NCBI RefSeq assembly: GCF_000513295.1
Contig: NC_023065.1
Coordinates: forward strand, 1,612,001-1,676,000
Source: Magnetospirillum gryphiswaldense MSR-1 v2
Lineage (GTDB): Bacteria; Pseudomonadota; Alphaproteobacteria; Rhodospirillales; Magnetospirillaceae
Length of the DNA stretch: 64,000 nucleotides
Direction: 5' to 3'
Shown: positions 62,306-64,000 of the stretch, piece by piece
How positions within the stretch are numbered: position 1 is the stretch's first letter
Layout: each line of letters begins with the position of its first letter
Made by a program: the position numbers and the translations under genes
Notes under the pieces: generated by a model
Seen by the model: only the letters and a program-made list of their open reading frames with translations
What the model was told of the DNA's origin: nothing
Databases searched by the model: none

Positions 62306-64000
62306 ATGCGCTTCGGCTTCGCCACCCGCTTGACCCTGGGAATGCTGACGGTCATCGGCATGACCGTGGCCGCATTTCTGGTGGCGTTGGTCGGAACCCA
62401 ACGGTTCGAGCAGGGGTTCAGCCACATCGCCGACACCCAGATGGGCCGGCTGATCGTGGTCTCCCGTCTGGTTCAGCGCAGCGAAGCCTTATCGGAAAGC
62501 GGCCTCAGCCTGTCCACCGCCACCGGAATGTTTGAATTGCGGCGCAAGCGCGATGTCGTCAACGACCAATTGTCGGTGCTGGGCCGCGCCTTCAATGATT
62601 TGGGGCAAAAGGGCGTCAGCGAAGCCGCCCGCAACAATCTGGCCCAGCATCGCGACGCCATGGCCGCCAACCTGGATCAACTGGTGGCGGCGGTGGGCGA
62701 ACGCATCGAGCTCGAGGAAAAACTTGCCCAGGCCACCCGCCGTGTCGATGTCCTGTCGCAAACCATCCGTCAGGCGGAACAGCAACAGGGCGGCGTGCCG
62801 TGGGCGCTGGAACGCGGCATCACCTTGATGACCCGCGCCCTCAGCATCACGCGTGAGCACGAGATGGATGCCCTCGAGCAGGAAGCCGCCCAGGTGCTGG
62901 CGGCGGCGATCAAGGCCAGGATGCCGGCATCGGTGCGCGACGCCGCCAGCCAACTGGCGATCATGACCCAGGAAAGCGACGGCATCTTCACCCTGCGCCG
63001 CCGCTGGCTGGTGGTGGATGGCCGGGTCAAGGGATTGCTGCGCCACAACGACAATTTGATGTCGCGGCTGTCGCTGTCGGCCACCAATCTGTTCGCCGAG
63101 TTGGAGCGCGAAACCGCCGCCGACCGCGAAGCCTTTTCCCACTTCATTACCCGCGACCAGGCGGTGTTGTACGGGGTCACCGGCGCCGCTATCCTGGTCG
63201 GCCTGCTGGTCATGCTTTATGTCAACCGTCAGGTGGTCGGACGCTTGGTCCGCCTGCAGGAAACCATGGGCAGTCATGCCCGCGGCATCGCAATGCCCAT
63301 CCCCACCGAGGGCAAGGACGAAATCGCCGACATGGCCCGCAGCCTGGGCTATTTCGTCGACGCCATCCGCCAGCGCGAGGACGCCCTGTCCCAGGCCCGC
63401 GACGAGGCCGATCAGGCCAATCAGGCCAAAAGCGCCTTTCTCGCCAACATGAGCCACGAAATCCGCACGCCCATGAACGCCATCATCGGCCTGTCGGGGC
63501 TGGCCCTGCGCACCGGACTCGATCCGCGTCAGCGCGATTATCTGATCAAGATTCAAAACGCCTCGCAGACCCTGCTGGGGATCATCAACGACATCCTGGA
63601 TTTCTCCAAGATCGAGGCCGGACGGCTGGAATTCGAGCAGATCGAGTTTTCCATCACCGACGTGCTCGACGACGTCGCCAACCTGATTACCCGCCGGGCC
63701 GAGGAAAAAGGCCTGGAAATCGTTTTCGCCACCACCGGCGACCTGCCGCAAAAGGTGATCGGCGATCCGTTGCGGCTGGCCCAGGTCATCACCAATCTGT
63801 GCACCAACGCCATCAAGTTCACCCATGTGGGCGAAGTGGTGGTACGGGTCGAACTGCGATCCATCAGCGACGGTAAGGCCTGCCTGCTGTTTTCCGTCCG
63901 CGACACCGGCATCGGCCTGACCGAACAGCAGGCCGCCCGCCTGTTCGAGCCGTTCAGCCAGGCCGACGCCTCGACCACCCGCCAGTTCGGCGGCACCGGC
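62306..64000 (+). CDS. Membrane sensor histidine kinase, cut by window edge
   Basis: The first 565 codons are visible. The protein has an N-terminal membrane helix, a periplasmic helical domain of about 260 residues like the TorS/NIT sensor type, a second membrane helix near residue 300, and a HAMP-like linker. HisKA with His384 in [16 protein letters not shown] and HATPase_c ([28 protein letters not shown]) follow. Receiver or Hpt domains may lie past the edge. It pairs with the binding protein upstream and the receiver proteins of the cluster. Confidence 0.92.
   Translation, partial: MRFGFATRLTLGMLTVIGMTVAAFLVALVGTQRFEQGFSHIADTQMGRLIVVSRLVQRSEALSESGLSLSTATGMFELRRKRDVVNDQLSVLGRAFNDLGQKGVSEAARNNLAQHRDAMAANLDQLVAAVGERIELEEKLAQATRRVDVLSQTIRQAEQQQGGVPWALERGITLMTRALSITREHEMDALEQEAAQVLAAAIKARMPASVRDAASQLAIMTQESDGIFTLRRRWLVVDGRVKGLLRHNDNLMSRLSLSATNLFAELERETAADREAFSHFITRDQAVLYGVTGAAILVGLLVMLYVNRQVVGRLVRLQETMGSHARGIAMPIPTEGKDEIADMARSLGYFVDAIRQREDALSQARDEADQANQAKSAFLANMSHEIRTPMNAIIGLSGLALRTGLDPRQRDYLIKIQNASQTLLGIINDILDFSKIEAGRLEFEQIEFSITDVLDDVANLITRRAEEKGLEIVFATTGDLPQKVIGDPLRLAQVITNLCTNAIKFTHVGEVVVRVELRSISDGKACLLFSVRDTGIGLTEQQAARLFEPFSQADASTTRQFGGTG

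Overview
The window reads as a chromosomal segment of a GC-rich alphaproteobacterium of the Rhodospirillales, most likely Magnetospirillum or a close relative. The reasons are the protein family make-up (PAS-GGDEF-EAL proteins, an LplT-PlsC-AMP ligase fusion, a complete Tad pilus locus, TAXI and PstS-like binding proteins, many two-component proteins) and the strong GC bias, which produces long false reading frames opposite most genes. The genus is an inference. No magnetosome, rRNA, tRNA, transposase, phage or CRISPR feature was found.

Layout. 1-2261: purQ and the start of purL (minus strand). 2364-6227: ferric-iron ABC transporter (permease, ATPase, binding protein) with two candidate Fur boxes. 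6416-8488: PAS-PAS-GGDEF-EAL protein. 8558-12517: short acetyl-CoA synthetase-like ligase, DMT exporter, SGNH-like protein. 12593-15301: HIT protein, a decayed PdeM-like phosphoesterase, photolyase and a DUF454 protein. 15341-16899: MFS transporter and PadR regulator. 17071-22251: TetR regulator, Aas-type lysophospholipid acyltransferase fusion and an acid-ceramidase/NAAA-like amidase, which together look like a membrane-lipid remodelling operon. 22273-29728: DUF2339 membrane protein, an OmpR-type regulator and a convergent giant hybrid kinase with a sensory propeller.

30048-35278 is the most unusual part. A NaChBac-type voltage-gated channel carries a calcium-type filter (TLEGWPD) and is tightly followed by a serine hydrolase and a TMEM43-family protein. 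Next come a DUF805 protein, a small secreted protein and a pentameric ligand-gated channel homologue. 35388-43206 holds an Hsp70-like protein, three PstS-like binding proteins and a membrane-anchored TAXI-like binding protein with no transporter genes nearby, a histidine kinase with a degenerate ATP site, SlyX and a Crp/Fnr regulator. This suggests sensing rather than uptake.

43180-55599 is the Tad/Flp pilus locus (tadE, tadF, tadG, flp, cpaA-F, tadB, tadC, with tadD and a stand-alone secretin N-domain). An AT-rich promoter region lies in front of the pilin. 55683-58078 encodes glutaryl-CoA dehydrogenase and a CoA-transferase (glutarate degradation). 58114-64000 is a signalling cluster: Hpt, receiver and receiver-PP2C phosphatase on one side; receiver-GGDEF, amino-acid-type binding protein and a histidine kinase running off the window on the other.
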